Shown piece by piece: positions 54,102 to 63,974 of a stretch of 64,000 nucleotides of DNA (position 1 is the first letter of the stretch; the number at the start of each line of letters is the position of its first letter). The notes under the pieces were generated by a model, which saw nothing but the letters and a program-made list of their open reading frames with translations, was not told the origin of the DNA and ran no database searches. Both the position numbers and the translations under genes were made by a program. Source of the stretch: Opitutaceae bacterium (GTDB lineage Bacteria > Verrucomicrobiota > Verrucomicrobiia > Opitutales > Opitutaceae). The stretch lies in contig JADJZJ010000026.1 of assembly GCA_016715765.1 (NCBI GenBank), positions 31,303-95,302 of the forward strand, in the 5' to 3' direction.

Positions 54102-56093
54102 CTACGGCACGCCCGGACCGAGGTGCCGCTCCAGGAAATCCACCATCGCGGTGAAGATTTCCCGCCGCTTGGGCTCGGCGCCGTAATTGTGCGCCACGCC
54201 GGCCAGCAGGAGGGTCTCCGGCTTGCGCCCGGCCTTTTCCAGCGCGGTGATCATGCGCCGGGCCTGGTCGGGCGGCACCCGCTTGTCCTGCCTGCCCTGG
54301 ATGATCAGCACCGGGGCGGTGATCTGGTCCGCGAAATTCACCGGGGAGATCGCCCGCAGCCGCTCCTTGTCCTCGCCGGGGTCGCCGATCTGCTCGATCC
54401 AGTGGCGCTTGGATTCCTTGTAGGTCGCCACATTGGTGTCGTCATAGATCGCCAGCCAGTCGGTCACGCCGGCGAAGGAAACCCCGCAGCGGTAGAGCCC
54501 GGGATTCTTCCCCAGGGCAAAGAGCGCCGAGTAGCCGCCGTAGCTGCCGCCCATGATGGCGATGCGCTTGGGATCGGCGACGCCCGCCGCGATCGCCCAG
54601 CGGGTGCCGTCCTCGATGTCGTCCTGGATCTGTCCGCCGATCTGCCGCCGGGCGCTGCGGAAAAGCTCTTCGCCGTAACCGGGGGAGCCGCGGTAGTTCA
54701 TCTGCAGGACGGCGTAGCCCCGGTTGGCGAGCAGCTGCACCAGCGGACTGAAGCCCCACACATCCCGCGTCCAGGGCCCGCCATGCGGCATCACCACGAG
54801 CGGCAGGCCCTTGGGCTCATGGCCCACCGGCACCGTGAGGTAGCCGTGCACGGTCAGGCCGTCCCGCGCCTGGTACTTGACCGCCAGCATCGGCGCCATC
54901 TGCGCCGGCTTGATCCAGCTCATGCGCGCGGCCAGCTGCCGGAAACTGCGCTTTTCCCGGTCGAACAGATAGTAGGCCCCCGGGTTCCGGTCGGAGAAGC
55001 CGAACCAGAGCAGCCGCTGGCCGTCGAGCGATTCGTCCACCAGCAGGTTGGAGGTGTCCGGCAGCGCCCGGTCCACCGCCATCTGCAGCGCGGCGTACTC
55101 CGGATCGAACCATTTCACCCGCAGGGATTCGGTGTAATAACGCACCCCGGCCAGCGTTTGCTTGCGCCGGGAAAACAGGGTGCTCGCCAGCTGGATCCCG
55201 GCCGCCCCGGCGATGCCGCGGTCGGGCACGATGTCGTATTCCGGATCCGACAGCAGGGCCTCGCCGATTGCGCCCGTGTCCGGATCGAGGGGGTAGACGG
55301 CCCAGCGCTGCTCCGGGTTGAGCCGCGCGACAAGGATGCGGCCCTGCGCCGCGTCGAAGCCGACCACGCGCATGTGGCCCTTGCGGTCCTGCAACGGCAG
55401 GATGGTCTTCCATTCCGCCTTTTCATCCGGGCGGTAGATCGCCCCCGACAAATCGCCGTGGGTCAGGATGCCGAGGCGCGTCACGCCGCTGCCGTCCACT
55501 CCCCAGTAGGCCACCTCGCCGGGATTTTTCACCACGGTCAGCGGCAGCCCGTTGCTCGTGTCCATCTTCAGGACATCCGGCCGGAGCCGGCTCCCCGCCC
55601 CGCCCTCATGCCGGTCCAGCATGAGGATGTGGCCGGACTTGTCGTAGAACTTGAAAATGACCTCGCGGGCGAACAGGCGGCCGCCCTGCAGGTTGACCTT
55701 CTCGTCCTCGTAGCCGCTGATCGGCACCGTGCGCCCGCCGTCGCGGTTCGTGGCCATCACGCCGTAGAACCCGTCCCAGACGGTCGTCGTGACCAGCAGC
55801 CGGTCGGCATTCACCCATTCGAAGGCGGCGACTTCCTTCGGCGCATTTTCCAGCAGCTGCGCCGTATCCAGCTGCAGGCGCGTGATGCCCTTGTTGGCGA
55901 TGTCGGCCACGTGGAGCTTCGTCTTGCCCCGGTCATCGCGCAGGAAGGCGTAGTGCTCTCCGTCGGGGGCCAGCCGCGCGCCGGTGGTCTGCGGCTCCCG
56001 CGCGAATTCCTCCACCGGCAAACGCTCGATCGCCACCGCACCGGGCAACCACAGCAGCAGGCCGGTCATCATAACGCCAAGGGGTGCTTTCAT
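54102..56093 (-). CDS. S9 family prolyl oligopeptidase-type peptidase
   Basis: 663 residues from the ATG at 56093 with a signal peptide (MKAPLGVMMTGLLLWLPGAV). An N-terminal seven-bladed propeller precedes an alpha/beta hydrolase domain with the nucleophile in IMGGSYGGYSALFA, Asp in IQGRQDKRVPPDQ and His in LAGVAHNYG, the catalytic triad of family S9 (acylaminoacyl or dipeptidyl peptidases). Probably periplasmic, degrading short peptides. No partner gene is evident; repeats flank it on both sides. Confidence 0.93.
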   Translation of the reverse strand: MKAPLGVMMTGLLLWLPGAVAIERLPVEEFAREPQTTGARLAPDGEHYAFLRDDRGKTKLHVADIANKGITRLQLDTAQLLENAPKEVAAFEWVNADRLLVTTTVWDGFYGVMATNRDGGRTVPISGYEDEKVNLQGGRLFAREVIFKFYDKSGHILMLDRHEGGAGSRLRPDVLKMDTSNGLPLTVVKNPGEVAYWGVDGSGVTRLGILTHGDLSGAIYRPDEKAEWKTILPLQDRKGHMRVVGFDAAQGRILVARLNPEQRWAVYPLDPDTGAIGEALLSDPEYDIVPDRGIAGAAGIQLASTLFSRRKQTLAGVRYYTESLRVKWFDPEYAALQMAVDRALPDTSNLLVDESLDGQRLLWFGFSDRNPGAYYLFDREKRSFRQLAARMSWIKPAQMAPMLAVKYQARDGLTVHGYLTVPVGHEPKGLPLVVMPHGGPWTRDVWGFSPLVQLLANRGYAVLQMNYRGSPGYGEELFRSARRQIGGQIQDDIEDGTRWAIAAGVADPKRIAIMGGSYGGYSALFALGKNPGLYRCGVSFAGVTDWLAIYDDTNVATYKESKRHWIEQIGDPGEDKERLRAISPVNFADQITAPVLIIQGRQDKRVPPDQARRMITALEKAGRKPETLLLAGVAHNYGAEPKRREIFTAMVDFLERHLGPGVP

Positions 56094-56193
56094 ATTAAGG
56101 GGGTGCCTCAATCTGGATCCTGACCGTCGCACCGACGAGGGGATTGCGCGTGGACGGTCAGATTCGCAGAGCGAATAGGAAAAAGTTTAGGAA

Positions 56194-56345
56194 ACCACAG
56201 ATGGACACAGATGAACACAGATCAGAAGTGTTACCTAGGCCTTGGTTCCTCGCTCTGGCACATCATGCAGTGAGTCGATTTCCCATGCCGATTCGGACGC
56301 TGCCTGCCTTCACATCTGTGTCTATCCGTGTGCATCTGTGGTTCA
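56194..56345. repeat. CACAGAT/ATCTGTG inverted repeat
   Basis: Arms near 56196-56222 (ACCACAGATGGACACAGATG) and 56311-56345 (ATCTGTGTCTATCCGTGTGC, TCTGTGGTTC) enclose about 90 bp. The frame across it spells MDTDEHRSE, a repeat-derived pseudo-ORF. This and 29 bp on either side make up the 291-bp gap between the S9 peptidase and the TPR gene. Confidence 0.8.
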
Positions 56346-56384
56346 CACTGTATGAGTTCGGTTAAGAAATAGTTGGATTTCACC

Positions 56385-58376
56385 TTACCGCAGTCGCTCC
56401 AGCATCTCCCTTGCCGCCTCGAAATCCGGCGCGGCCTTCACCGCCGCGGTGAAATGCCCCCGCGCCTCCTCCACCCGGCCGAGCCGCAGCAGCGTGTTGC
56501 CCAGGTTGTAATGCGCCGCCGCATAATCCGGCCTGAGCTCCAGGGCGCGTTGAAAACTGGCCACCGCCTCGGGCAGCCGCCCCGACTCCGCCAGCACGAT
56601 CCCGAGGTTGGCGTGCGCCTCCGGCAGTTGCGGCCGCAAGCGCGCCGCCTCGCCGAGTTGCTCCCGCGCCCCGGCCAGTTCTCCCGCCTGCGCCAGCATG
56701 ATGCCGAGGTTCAGCCGCGCCTCGGCCTGCGCGGGGTCGTGCTTCACGGCCGCCCGGTAACTTTCCGCCGCCTCCGCCGGCCGGCCGAGCATCGCCTGGG
56801 CCTGGCCCAGCGTGAAATACGCCTCCGCCGGTTCGACCAGCAGCCGGGTGGCTTCCACCGCCGGTGCGACGGCCTCGGCCGGACGCCCCAGCCGCAGCAG
56901 CGCGGAGGCCGTCCTCAGCCTGGCCTGCGCAAAATAGGGCAGAATCCGCACGGCCTCCGCGTATTGCGCGATCGCCGCCTCCGGCTGGCCCGTGGCATCG
57001 AGCACGAGTCCGAGATTGTAGCGGGTCTGCGCCGATCCCGGATCCAGCGACACCGCGAGCTCATAGCGTTGCCGCGCCTCGGGCAATTCCCCGCGCAGGA
57101 AGTGCACCCTCCCGAGATTGTTCTGCGCCTTGGCGCTCGTCGGCCGCTTCGTCACGGTGTCCTGCCACAGGCGGAACTCATCCTGATAGTCCGCGTTGCG
57201 CCGCGCCGTGAGTCCGCCCGCCACCAACGCCAGCACCAGCAAAACCGGCCACACGCGGCGACCCAGCGCCGCCATGACCGCACCGGCCACGAGCGCGATC
57301 ACCGCCGCCAGCGGCAGGTACATGCGGTGCTCGACAATGGTCTGGGTGATGCCGGGCAGCAGGCTCGTCGGGGCGAGGATCAAAAAGAATGCCGCCCCTA
57401 AAAATCCCGCCACCGGCCGGAATCGCAGCGCCCAGAGCGTGGCGCCGGCCGCCGCCACCACCGGCACCGCGTAGGGCAGCACCTGGGTCCAAGCCGTAAC
57501 CGGCGTAACGCCGTACTCGAACACGAGCGGCGACGGCCACAGCGCCAGTTGCAGGTAACGCGCCACCGCCTCGAATTGCGTGAGCCAGTAACCGGCGAAC
57601 GCCTCCGGCGTCAGCACAAAGGTGCCACCCCGGTCGCCGCCGGCGGTCGCCACCAGCCAGGCCAGCGGCAGCCAGGTCGCGAAAAGGCCGGCGTGCAATC
57701 CCCGCCGCCGCTCCCACGCCGCGCGAAAACTGCCCGCCAGAAAAGTCCGGTCGTAAAGCACCGCCACCACCGGCGCGGTCACCATGACCTCCTTGCAGGC
57801 CATGCCCAGGGCGCAGGCTGCCACGGTGGCCACCTGCCAGCCCCGCGCCGATGCCGCCGTCGCCGCCCGCACGAACCCGTAGAGCGTGAGCAGATAGAAC
57901 AAACCCATCAGCGACTCGGCGCGCTGGATGAGATAGGTGACCGATTCGGTCTGCAGCGGATGCAGCGTCCACAGCAAGGCGATGACGAAGGCCGCGGGCA
58001 GCTCTTGTCCGGCAAACCGTCCCGCCAGCACCGGCAGCGCGAGTGTCCGCCGCACCAGCCCGAAGAGCGTCAGCCCTGCCAGCACGTGGATCAGGAGATT
58101 GAGCGCATGGTAGCTCCAGACCTCCGTCCCGCTGACCGCGTAGTTGAGCGCGAGCGAAAGGTTGAGCAGCGGCCGCCCGCTGACCGTGAAGCCGAACCCG
58201 CCCGGCGGCGTCAGGGCCGTCGAGAAACTCCGGATGCTCGGGTTGTGCAGGATGGATTGCTCGTCATCGAAGAGAAACGGCCCGCCGAAGGAATTGTGGT
58301 AAGCCGCCAGCGCCGCCAGCGCGATGGCCGCACCCGCCAGCCACACGGGCCGCTTCGCCTGTATATTGGTCCACAC
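56385..58376 (-). CDS. Membrane protein with C-terminal TPR array, TMTC-like
   Basis: 663 residues from GTG 58376 (GTG 58388 is an alternative; the longer frame runs through repeats). About 10-12 membrane segments fill the first 400 residues; the first loop carries FLFDDEQSILHNPSIRSF, which resembles the DDE-type acceptor loop of GT-C glycosyltransferases and TMTC O-mannosyltransferases. From about 430 there are at least six TPR units (for example AKAQNNLGRVHFLRGELPEA, AAAHYNLGNTLLRLGRVEEA). Probably a membrane glycosyltransferase; donor and acceptor unknown. Followed by ligA upstream on the same strand, but separated by a repeat cluster. Confidence 0.8.
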   Translation of the reverse strand: MWTNIQAKRPVWLAGAAIALAALAAYHNSFGGPFLFDDEQSILHNPSIRSFSTALTPPGGFGFTVSGRPLLNLSLALNYAVSGTEVWSYHALNLLIHVLAGLTLFGLVRRTLALPVLAGRFAGQELPAAFVIALLWTLHPLQTESVTYLIQRAESLMGLFYLLTLYGFVRAATAASARGWQVATVAACALGMACKEVMVTAPVVAVLYDRTFLAGSFRAAWERRRGLHAGLFATWLPLAWLVATAGGDRGGTFVLTPEAFAGYWLTQFEAVARYLQLALWPSPLVFEYGVTPVTAWTQVLPYAVPVVAAAGATLWALRFRPVAGFLGAAFFLILAPTSLLPGITQTIVEHRMYLPLAAVIALVAGAVMAALGRRVWPVLLVLALVAGGLTARRNADYQDEFRLWQDTVTKRPTSAKAQNNLGRVHFLRGELPEARQRYELAVSLDPGSAQTRYNLGLVLDATGQPEAAIAQYAEAVRILPYFAQARLRTASALLRLGRPAEAVAPAVEATRLLVEPAEAYFTLGQAQAMLGRPAEAAESYRAAVKHDPAQAEARLNLGIMLAQAGELAGAREQLGEAARLRPQLPEAHANLGIVLAESGRLPEAVASFQRALELRPDYAAAHYNLGNTLLRLGRVEEARGHFTAAVKAAPDFEAAREMLERLR

Positions 58377-58437
58377 GCTTGAAACCACGGCTGCATGACG
58401 CGCCAAACCCGCTCGGGTCGCAAGCACCGGATAAAAG

Positions 58438-58618
58438 GTAGGGCGAACCGTCCCCGGTGAGCCGCCCGCAGTCGAAACATGAACCGGCTCACCGGGGACG
58501 GTTCGCCCTACCCTCTGACTGCAGGCGATGGATCGATGTAGGGCTGGACCTTGGTCCAGCCGCGAATTGCACCCGGGCTTCGCAGCGTGATCAGGCATGC
58601 ACCAAGGTGCAGCCCTAC
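58438..58618. repeat. GTAGGGCGAACCGTCCCC inverted pair plus 81-bp two-hairpin unit
   Basis: GTAGGGCGAACCGTCCCCGG at 58438-58464 faces its inverse at 58485-58511 across 20 bp. 58538-58618 is another copy of the two-hairpin unit (GTAGGGCTGGACCTTGGTCC ... GCACCAAGGTGCAGCCCTAC), in which the second hairpin has changed from GTCACC/GGTGAC to GCACC/GGTGC, keeping pairing. No gene lies in 58377-58672. Confidence 0.82.
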
Positions 58619-58672
58619 AGGTCGGAAAAGCACCCCAAACCATCGCCTGCAAGCAGGCTCCTACCTTCCGAT

Positions 58673-60712
58673 TCACCCGCCCAACATCCGCAGCAGCTCC
58701 GCCTCGTCGATCACGGGCACGCCGAGCTCCTTCGCCTTGTCGAGCTTCGAACCCGCCTCGGCGCCGGCGAGCACGTAGCTGGTCTTCTTGCTCACGCTGC
58801 CGCTCACCTTGCCGCCCGCCGCCTCGATCTTCGCCGCCGCCTCATCGCGGGTCATGGTCGGCAGCGTGCCGGTCAGGACAAAGGTCTTGCCGGCCAGCAC
58901 CGCGCTCACGGGCGCGGACTTGGCGGGAGCCAGCGGCGCGAGGCCCAGGGCGTGCAGTTCGTCAATGAGCGCCCGGTTCACCGGATTCTGGAAATGGCCC
59001 AGGATCGCGCGCGCCATGGTCTCGCCGATGCCGTCGATCACGCTCTGCTTCTTCTCGCGGATGAAATCCTCCAGCCGGGCCGCGGCCAATGCTTCGAGGC
59101 TGCCAAAGTGTTTCGCGAGATCCTTCGCCGCCGCCACGCCGACATGCGTGATGCCGAGCCCGTGGATCACCCGCCACAACTCCGCCCGCTTGCTGGTCGC
59201 GATGGCGGCCAGCAGGTTGTCGGTGGATTTCTCCACGCTCTTGCCGAGCGTCAGCAGGTCCTCGCGGCGGAGCCGGTAGATGTCGGCGAGGTTTTTCACC
59301 CAGCCCTTTTCGACGAGGACGTCCACCATCGCCACGCCGAGGCCGTCGATGTCGAGGCAGGCCTTCGACGCGAAATGCTGCACGCGCCGGCGCACCTGCA
59401 CGGGGCAGGCCAGGTTCGGACAGCGCAGCGCCACCTCCCCTTCAAGCTGCACGACCTTCGTGCCGCACACCGGGCATTGCTCCGGAAACGCATACGGCAC
59501 GCAGGCCGGGGTGCGGCGCTCCAGGTTTACGGCGATCACGGCGGGAATGATTTCGCCGGCCTTCTCGACCTGCACCCAATCGCCCACGCGGATGTCCTTC
59601 CGCGCGATTTCGTCACGGTTGTGCAGGGTCGCGCGGGCCACGGTCGTGCCGGCGAGTTGCACCGGCTCAAGCTCGGCCACGGGCGTGAGCACGCCGGTGC
59701 GGCCGACCTGGATGGTGATGGCATTGAGCCGGGTCTCGGCGCGCTGGGCGGCAAACTTGTAGGCCATGGCCCAGCGCGGGGCCTTGCTGGTGCTGCCCGC
59801 CTCGCGCTGGAGTTGGAGCGGATCAACCTTCACCACCGCGCCATCGGTCGCATAGGCGAACGAGTCGCGGAGGCGGTCGAGTTCCTGCACGGCTTTCCAA
59901 ACTTCATCCACCCCGCGCGCGGGCCAGAATTTCTCCACCGTGGGCAGGCCCCACGCCTGTACGCGCTCGTGAAAGTCGGCCTGCGTCGCGGGCAGGGCGG
60001 ACGCCGGCTCGCAGTAGCCGAGGCCGTAGAGCACGATCTCCAGTTTGCGGCGGGCCACCTCCGCGGCATCGAGCTGCTTGATCGTCCCCGCGGCGAGGTT
60101 GCGCGGGTTGGCATAGAGCGCCTCGCCCGCCTCCTCGCGCTCGTCGTTGATGCGCTGGAATTCCGCGAGGGTCAGGTAGATCTCGCCGCGCACCTCTATC
60201 ACGTCGGGGATCGGCGCGCCGGCGGCCGCGCGCAGCTGGCGCGGGAGGGTGCGGATCGTGAGCGCATTGGCCGTGATGTCGTCGCCCTCGACGCCATTGC
60301 CGCGGGTGACGGCGCGGACGAGCCGGCCCTTTTCGTAGGTCACGCTCACCGCCAGCCCGTCGATCTTCGGCTCCACCACGTAGGCCAGTTCCTCGCGCTC
60401 CAGCAGTTTCACGAGCCGGGCGTGGAACTCGCGCAGTTCGGCCTCGGAATACGTGTTGTCCAGGCTCTGCATCGGCTGGCGGTGCCGGTAGGTCTGGAAC
60501 CCCTCCGCCCGGTCGTCGCCGACCTGCGCGGTCGGCGAGGCCGTCGTGGCAAACTGCGGAAACTGCGCCTCCAGGTCCGCCAGCTCGCGCTTCAGCCGGT
60601 CGTAGTCGAAGTCGCTGATCTCCGGCTGCGCGCGGCGATGGTAGAGCTCGTCGTGGCGGGTGACCTCGGCGCGGAGTTGCGCGATGCGTGTCTGGGCCTC
60701 GGCGGGGGTCAT
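58673..60712 (-). CDS. ligA: NAD-dependent DNA ligase
   Basis: 679 residues, normal LigA length. YVVEPKIDGLAVSVTYEKGR holds the adenylated Lys116 in KxDG; the OB domain, the Cys4 zinc finger (CPVCGTKV ... RCPNLACPVQ), four helix-hairpin-helix repeats (for example LGITHVGVAAAKDLAKHFGS) and a C-terminal BRCT domain (LAGKTFVLTGTLPTMTRDEA) follow in order. The N-terminal Ia domain binds NAD (DYDRLKRELADLE). Joins Okazaki fragments in replication and repair. It overlaps the upstream VanZ-like gene by 4 bp. Confidence 0.98.
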   Translation of the reverse strand: MTPAEAQTRIAQLRAEVTRHDELYHRRAQPEISDFDYDRLKRELADLEAQFPQFATTASPTAQVGDDRAEGFQTYRHRQPMQSLDNTYSEAELREFHARLVKLLEREELAYVVEPKIDGLAVSVTYEKGRLVRAVTRGNGVEGDDITANALTIRTLPRQLRAAAGAPIPDVIEVRGEIYLTLAEFQRINDEREEAGEALYANPRNLAAGTIKQLDAAEVARRKLEIVLYGLGYCEPASALPATQADFHERVQAWGLPTVEKFWPARGVDEVWKAVQELDRLRDSFAYATDGAVVKVDPLQLQREAGSTSKAPRWAMAYKFAAQRAETRLNAITIQVGRTGVLTPVAELEPVQLAGTTVARATLHNRDEIARKDIRVGDWVQVEKAGEIIPAVIAVNLERRTPACVPYAFPEQCPVCGTKVVQLEGEVALRCPNLACPVQVRRRVQHFASKACLDIDGLGVAMVDVLVEKGWVKNLADIYRLRREDLLTLGKSVEKSTDNLLAAIATSKRAELWRVIHGLGITHVGVAAAKDLAKHFGSLEALAAARLEDFIREKKQSVIDGIGETMARAILGHFQNPVNRALIDELHALGLAPLAPAKSAPVSAVLAGKTFVLTGTLPTMTRDEAAAKIEAAGGKVSGSVSKKTSYVLAGAEAGSKLDKAKELGVPVIDEAELLRMLGG

Positions 60713-61131
60713 GCGGACTGATTTGGGACCAGAGCCGCCGTCTTTTCAATCCGGCGTTGGCGGACGCGCAGCGGGGTTTCCAGCCAGCCCCGGACGCGCG
60801 GCCAGCGCACATAGACCGTGACCGCCACGATCGCGCCAAGCGTGTCCGCCACCCAATCGGCGATTTCCACATACCGGCCGGGCGTGAAGCTCTGGTGCCA
60901 TTCGTCGGTCAGGCCGAACAGCGACACCAGCGCCACCGCGACCCAGGCCCGCCGCGGCGGGAAGCCGTTGCGCACCACCAGCATCGCGAGCAGGCCGAAG
61001 AGGCCGAAGTGGGCGGCCTTGTCGATGCCGATGATGTCGGGCGAGGCCACCTCGCCGCCTGAGGCAAAGAAAATGGTCGTCGCCAGGGCCAGGGGCCAGA
61101 ACCACGGGAGGAGGGAGCGCAGGGAAGTCAC
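60709..61131 (-). CDS. VanZ-like family membrane protein
   Basis: 140 residues from GTG 61131, four predicted membrane segments. IDKAAHFGLFGLLAMLVVRN and TDEWHQSFTPGR followed by ADWVADTLGAIV are the conserved VanZ-like motifs (D-K-x2-H and D-E-x2-Q-x4-R...D). VanZ in vancomycin clusters raises teicoplanin resistance, but stand-alone homologues have no proven role. Translationally coupled to ligA by a 4-bp overlap. Starts at 61188 are possible but poorer. Confidence 0.82.
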   Translation of the reverse strand: MTSLRSLLPWFWPLALATTIFFASGGEVASPDIIGIDKAAHFGLFGLLAMLVVRNGFPPRRAWVAVALVSLFGLTDEWHQSFTPGRYVEIADWVADTLGAIVAVTVYVRWPRVRGWLETPLRVRQRRIEKTAALVPNQSA

Positions 61132-61577
61132 GGTTGACCCAACAAACTCACCACCCCGCGCCCCGCGACAAGCCAATCCTTGCGGCATGAATGGTGCCGG
61201 GCGGGCGGGAGCGAGCTAGGGCGTGCGTGCTAAAATCCCACACAGGCCGGAGGCGGCAGCGGTAGGCAGCCCGCTTGCTCGCGGGGGCGAGCAGGGTTTT
61301 CAAATTGCGCGTCCGCAAGCGGGGCTGCCGGCCACCGGGCCTGCCGCCTCTGAGCGGCTTTATGCCGATTGGCCGGATGGCGAAAACGTGGCCGCCGCCG
61401 GGTGCGCCCAAGCTCGCTCCCACCTCCTGATCAAATAGCCAAACCTTTCTTGCCCGGGCCGACCGATGCCGAATGATCTTTCTCGTCTGCCCACCACCCG
61501 CGGGGCCAGACTGCGCGGAACCCAACTGCCGCTGGCGTGACGAAGCAGACGTTATCAGCCTCCCGGTCCTCATTCCT
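61132..61577. repeat. 446-bp gap with a GGGAGCGAGCT inverted repeat and palindromes
   Basis: No gene seen. GGGAGCGAGCTAGGGCG (about 61199-61215) is mirrored by CGCCCAAGCTCGCTCCC (61406-61422), an outer pair with a GGAG head. Inside are GTAGGCAGCCCGCTTGCTCG (near 61260) and CCGCAAGCGGGGCTGCC (61312-61328), facing each other. The final 150 bp form the leader of the VWA-like gene and show nothing recognisable. Confidence 0.6.
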
Positions 61578-63440
61578 ATGCATCTCGAAATCACCGCACG
61601 CGCGTGGGCGCGCACCCTTTGCCTTGGCTTGCTGCTGGCGCTGCCGCCGGCCTTCGCCGCCGACACCGCGCCGATCATCTCGACCCAGCCGATGCAGGTC
61701 GAGACCGAGGACGGCGGGGTGCACGGCCTGCTCGTCGTCCCCCCGGAGATTCTCGACTCCGAGACGCACGCCGACCTGGTCTACACCCTGACCAGCGAAC
61801 CGCGTTTCGGCCGGGTCGGACTGGCGGGCGGCGACGAGTCGGATTTCTTTCGCAACCGGACCTCGCGTGTCGGCTACTTCGCGTACCGGGCGCAGGAGGA
61901 CTACTTCGGCGCCGACTCCTTCGGCTACACCGTGCGCAACGAGACCACCGGCCTGGTGTTCCAGAACACGGTGGCGGTCACGGTGAAGCCGCCCCCGCCC
62001 GTCGTGCTGCCGAAGCTCGAGGTCGACGCCACCCGCGAGCGCAGCATGCTCGTGCGCGAAGTCTCGCTCGCGACGCGCCCGAACCAGCCGGTGACGCAGA
62101 AGCTCCCGAGCCACGAGGATTTCATGCCGCCGGCCGATCGCACCGGCCTCGCCGAGTCACGGGTCGCCTACGTGCTCGACGCCCAGGCGGCGCCGCGGCA
62201 CGGCTCGGCCCGGCTCGACCGCGCCACCGGCCTGCTCACCTATGCGCCCAACCCGGGCTTCATCGGCGAGGACCGCTTCCGCTACTACACGGTGGATGAG
62301 GCCAACCCGCACCTGGGCGTGGAGAACGCCATCGCGGTCCGCGTCGAACCCATCCGCCTGGTGAAGCATGTGACGGCCGACCGCTCCCGGAGCCGCGAGG
62401 TCGACCTCGTCTTCGTCATCAACAATTCGCCCTCGATGGCCGCGCACCAGGCCCGCATCGCGGCCAACCTGAGCCGCTTCCGCAAGCTCTTCAACGAGCG
62501 CGACCTCGACTACCGCATCGGCGTGCTCACGACCGATTTCGTGAACGCGGATCCTAACCTCCCGCGCGCGGACCAGGCCTACTTCAAGGAAGTCCGCTCC
62601 GGGCGGATCGACGCGGCGGGCCGCTCCATCCTCGACAAGCGGGGCCGGCCGGTCATGGCGACCAAGCGGGTCGCGAGCAACGGCCGGCTCGTGACCCTCC
62701 CGGTCATGGAACGGCCCTGGGTCACGCCCGCGACGCCGGACGGGGTTTTCGCCGAACTCGTGAAGGTCGGCACCAACGGCGACAGCAACCGCACCGCCTT
62801 CACCGCCGTGCACAACTTTGTCGCGGGTTACCAGAACAAGGAGCACGCCTTCCTGCGTCCCCACGCCACCACCATCGTGGTCTTTTTCATGGACGAGGAG
62901 GAGACGCGCATGGCCCGGTGGCAGGAGCTGAAGGACGGCACCCGCAGGGCCGAGTGGATCGAGGACGGCACCCTCCCCGACCTGATCCGGGAATTCAACG
63001 CCGGCCGGCCCCGGCAGCGGCAGACGCTTGACGGCTACATCAATCACTGGGTGCTGCGCCCCTTCATCATCGTGAAGGGCAACCGGCGCGGCCAGATCGA
63101 GGTGCACGCGGTGGTGTCGCCCGGCAACGTCTCGCACCGCCGCGCCGCCGAGCTCACGGGCGGCACGGTGCTCAACATCGAGGGCGATTTCTCCGCCGAA
63201 CTCGCCGCGCTCGGCGACCGCATCGCCGACACCGTCGCCGTCCCGCTGGAGCCGGTCGACGCCGGCGCGACCTTCTATGAAAAGAGCCTCCGCGTCCTGG
63301 TTGACGGCCAGGAGGTCCAGCCCGACCCGCAGGACGGTTACGTCTACGACAGACTCACCCACAGCATTCGTTTCCAGGGCGCGGCCAGGAAAAAAGCCTT
63401 CACCGCCATGATCGACATCACCTACGAGGAGCACCGCTGA
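61578..63440 (+). CDS. Secreted protein with cadherin-like beta domains and a VWA-like domain
   Basis: 620 residues from the ATG at 61578. The signal peptide (cut near AFAADTAP, about residue 28) is followed by two beta-rich segments with the YFGADSFGYTVRN and FIGEDRFRYYTVDE motifs of bacterial Ig/cadherin-like repeats. From about 270, VDLVFVINNSPSMAAHQARI looks like the first strand and MIDAS of a VWA domain, but the D-x-S-x-S Asp is Asn. VVFFMDEEETRM and FIIVKGNRRG follow. Resembles surface adhesion or metal-binding proteins of deltaproteobacteria. Exact family not known. Confidence 0.75.
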   Translation: MHLEITARAWARTLCLGLLLALPPAFAADTAPIISTQPMQVETEDGGVHGLLVVPPEILDSETHADLVYTLTSEPRFGRVGLAGGDESDFFRNRTSRVGYFAYRAQEDYFGADSFGYTVRNETTGLVFQNTVAVTVKPPPPVVLPKLEVDATRERSMLVREVSLATRPNQPVTQKLPSHEDFMPPADRTGLAESRVAYVLDAQAAPRHGSARLDRATGLLTYAPNPGFIGEDRFRYYTVDEANPHLGVENAIAVRVEPIRLVKHVTADRSRSREVDLVFVINNSPSMAAHQARIAANLSRFRKLFNERDLDYRIGVLTTDFVNADPNLPRADQAYFKEVRSGRIDAAGRSILDKRGRPVMATKRVASNGRLVTLPVMERPWVTPATPDGVFAELVKVGTNGDSNRTAFTAVHNFVAGYQNKEHAFLRPHATTIVVFFMDEEETRMARWQELKDGTRRAEWIEDGTLPDLIREFNAGRPRQRQTLDGYINHWVLRPFIIVKGNRRGQIEVHAVVSPGNVSHRRAAELTGGTVLNIEGDFSAELAALGDRIADTVAVPLEPVDAGATFYEKSLRVLVDGQEVQPDPQDGYVYDRLTHSIRFQGAARKKAFTAMIDITYEEHR

Positions 63441-63489
63441 GGAAGGTAATGCGCGTTTCCCACGGGCCAAAAAGTCAGCTTTGCCTCAA

Positions 63490-63769
63490 GTAGCTACGAG
63501 CGTGAGCGAGTGGTGCTTGCCCAATCTCCCATCTGCGACCTGCGAAATCCTCCACCCTCGCAGCCACCTAAGCCGGACTCAGGCAGTTGAGCCACAGATG
63601 GGCACAGATAAACACTGATGTGCACTGTGCTTCCGATGAATTGATCCGGCTTGGCCGCAATGAAGCAGTCGGAACCGTAATACCCCGATCGTTGCGAAAC
63701 CGTAAAGTGTCACCCGGTAGGCCGCCAGCTTGCTGGCGCTCTCACAGCGGGAGCAAGCTCCCTGCCTAC
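63490..63769. repeat. Repeat-filled gap upstream of tRNA-Pro
   Basis: The 457-bp gap 63441-63897 has no convincing gene. GTAGCTACGAGCGTGAGCGA at 63490-63513 is a solitary copy, CCACAGATGGGCACAGATAA near 63591-63610 is a single CACAGAT arm, and 63717-63769 is a GTAGGCCGCCAGCTTGCTGG ... GCAAGCTCCCTGCCTAC hairpin pair. The small open frame at 63587-63907 is composed of repeat sequence and runs into the tRNA, so it is not called. Confidence 0.7.
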
Positions 63770-63791
63770 TCGTCGCATCGTACGCGCAAGC

Positions 63792-63812
63792 CTCACCGGC
63801 CCGGCCATTTTC
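63792..63812 (+). repeat. Copy of the tRNA-Pro 3' end
   Basis: CTCACCGGCCCGGCCATTTT (63792-63811 and the next base) matches the end of the tRNA-Pro gene plus flank (63959-63979) at 20 of 21 positions, with one G for A change in the acceptor end. The bases before it do not form a tRNA. It could be a remnant of a duplicated tRNA or an attachment-site core. Confidence 0.6.
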
Positions 63813-63897
63813 AATCCAAGGAACCCAGAATGGTGACTGACAAGAAAAGGACTTGCCTTAGGCGAGGCGGTGGGGCTTGTTCACCATTCCTTTTGTT

Positions 63898-63974
<77 letters not shown>

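Noticed and set aside
56144..56365. Short open frame encoding MDTDEHRSE-like peptide
   Set aside because: It lies entirely on the CACAGAT/ATCTGTG repeat; such peptides arise from translating this repeat and recur wherever it occurs.
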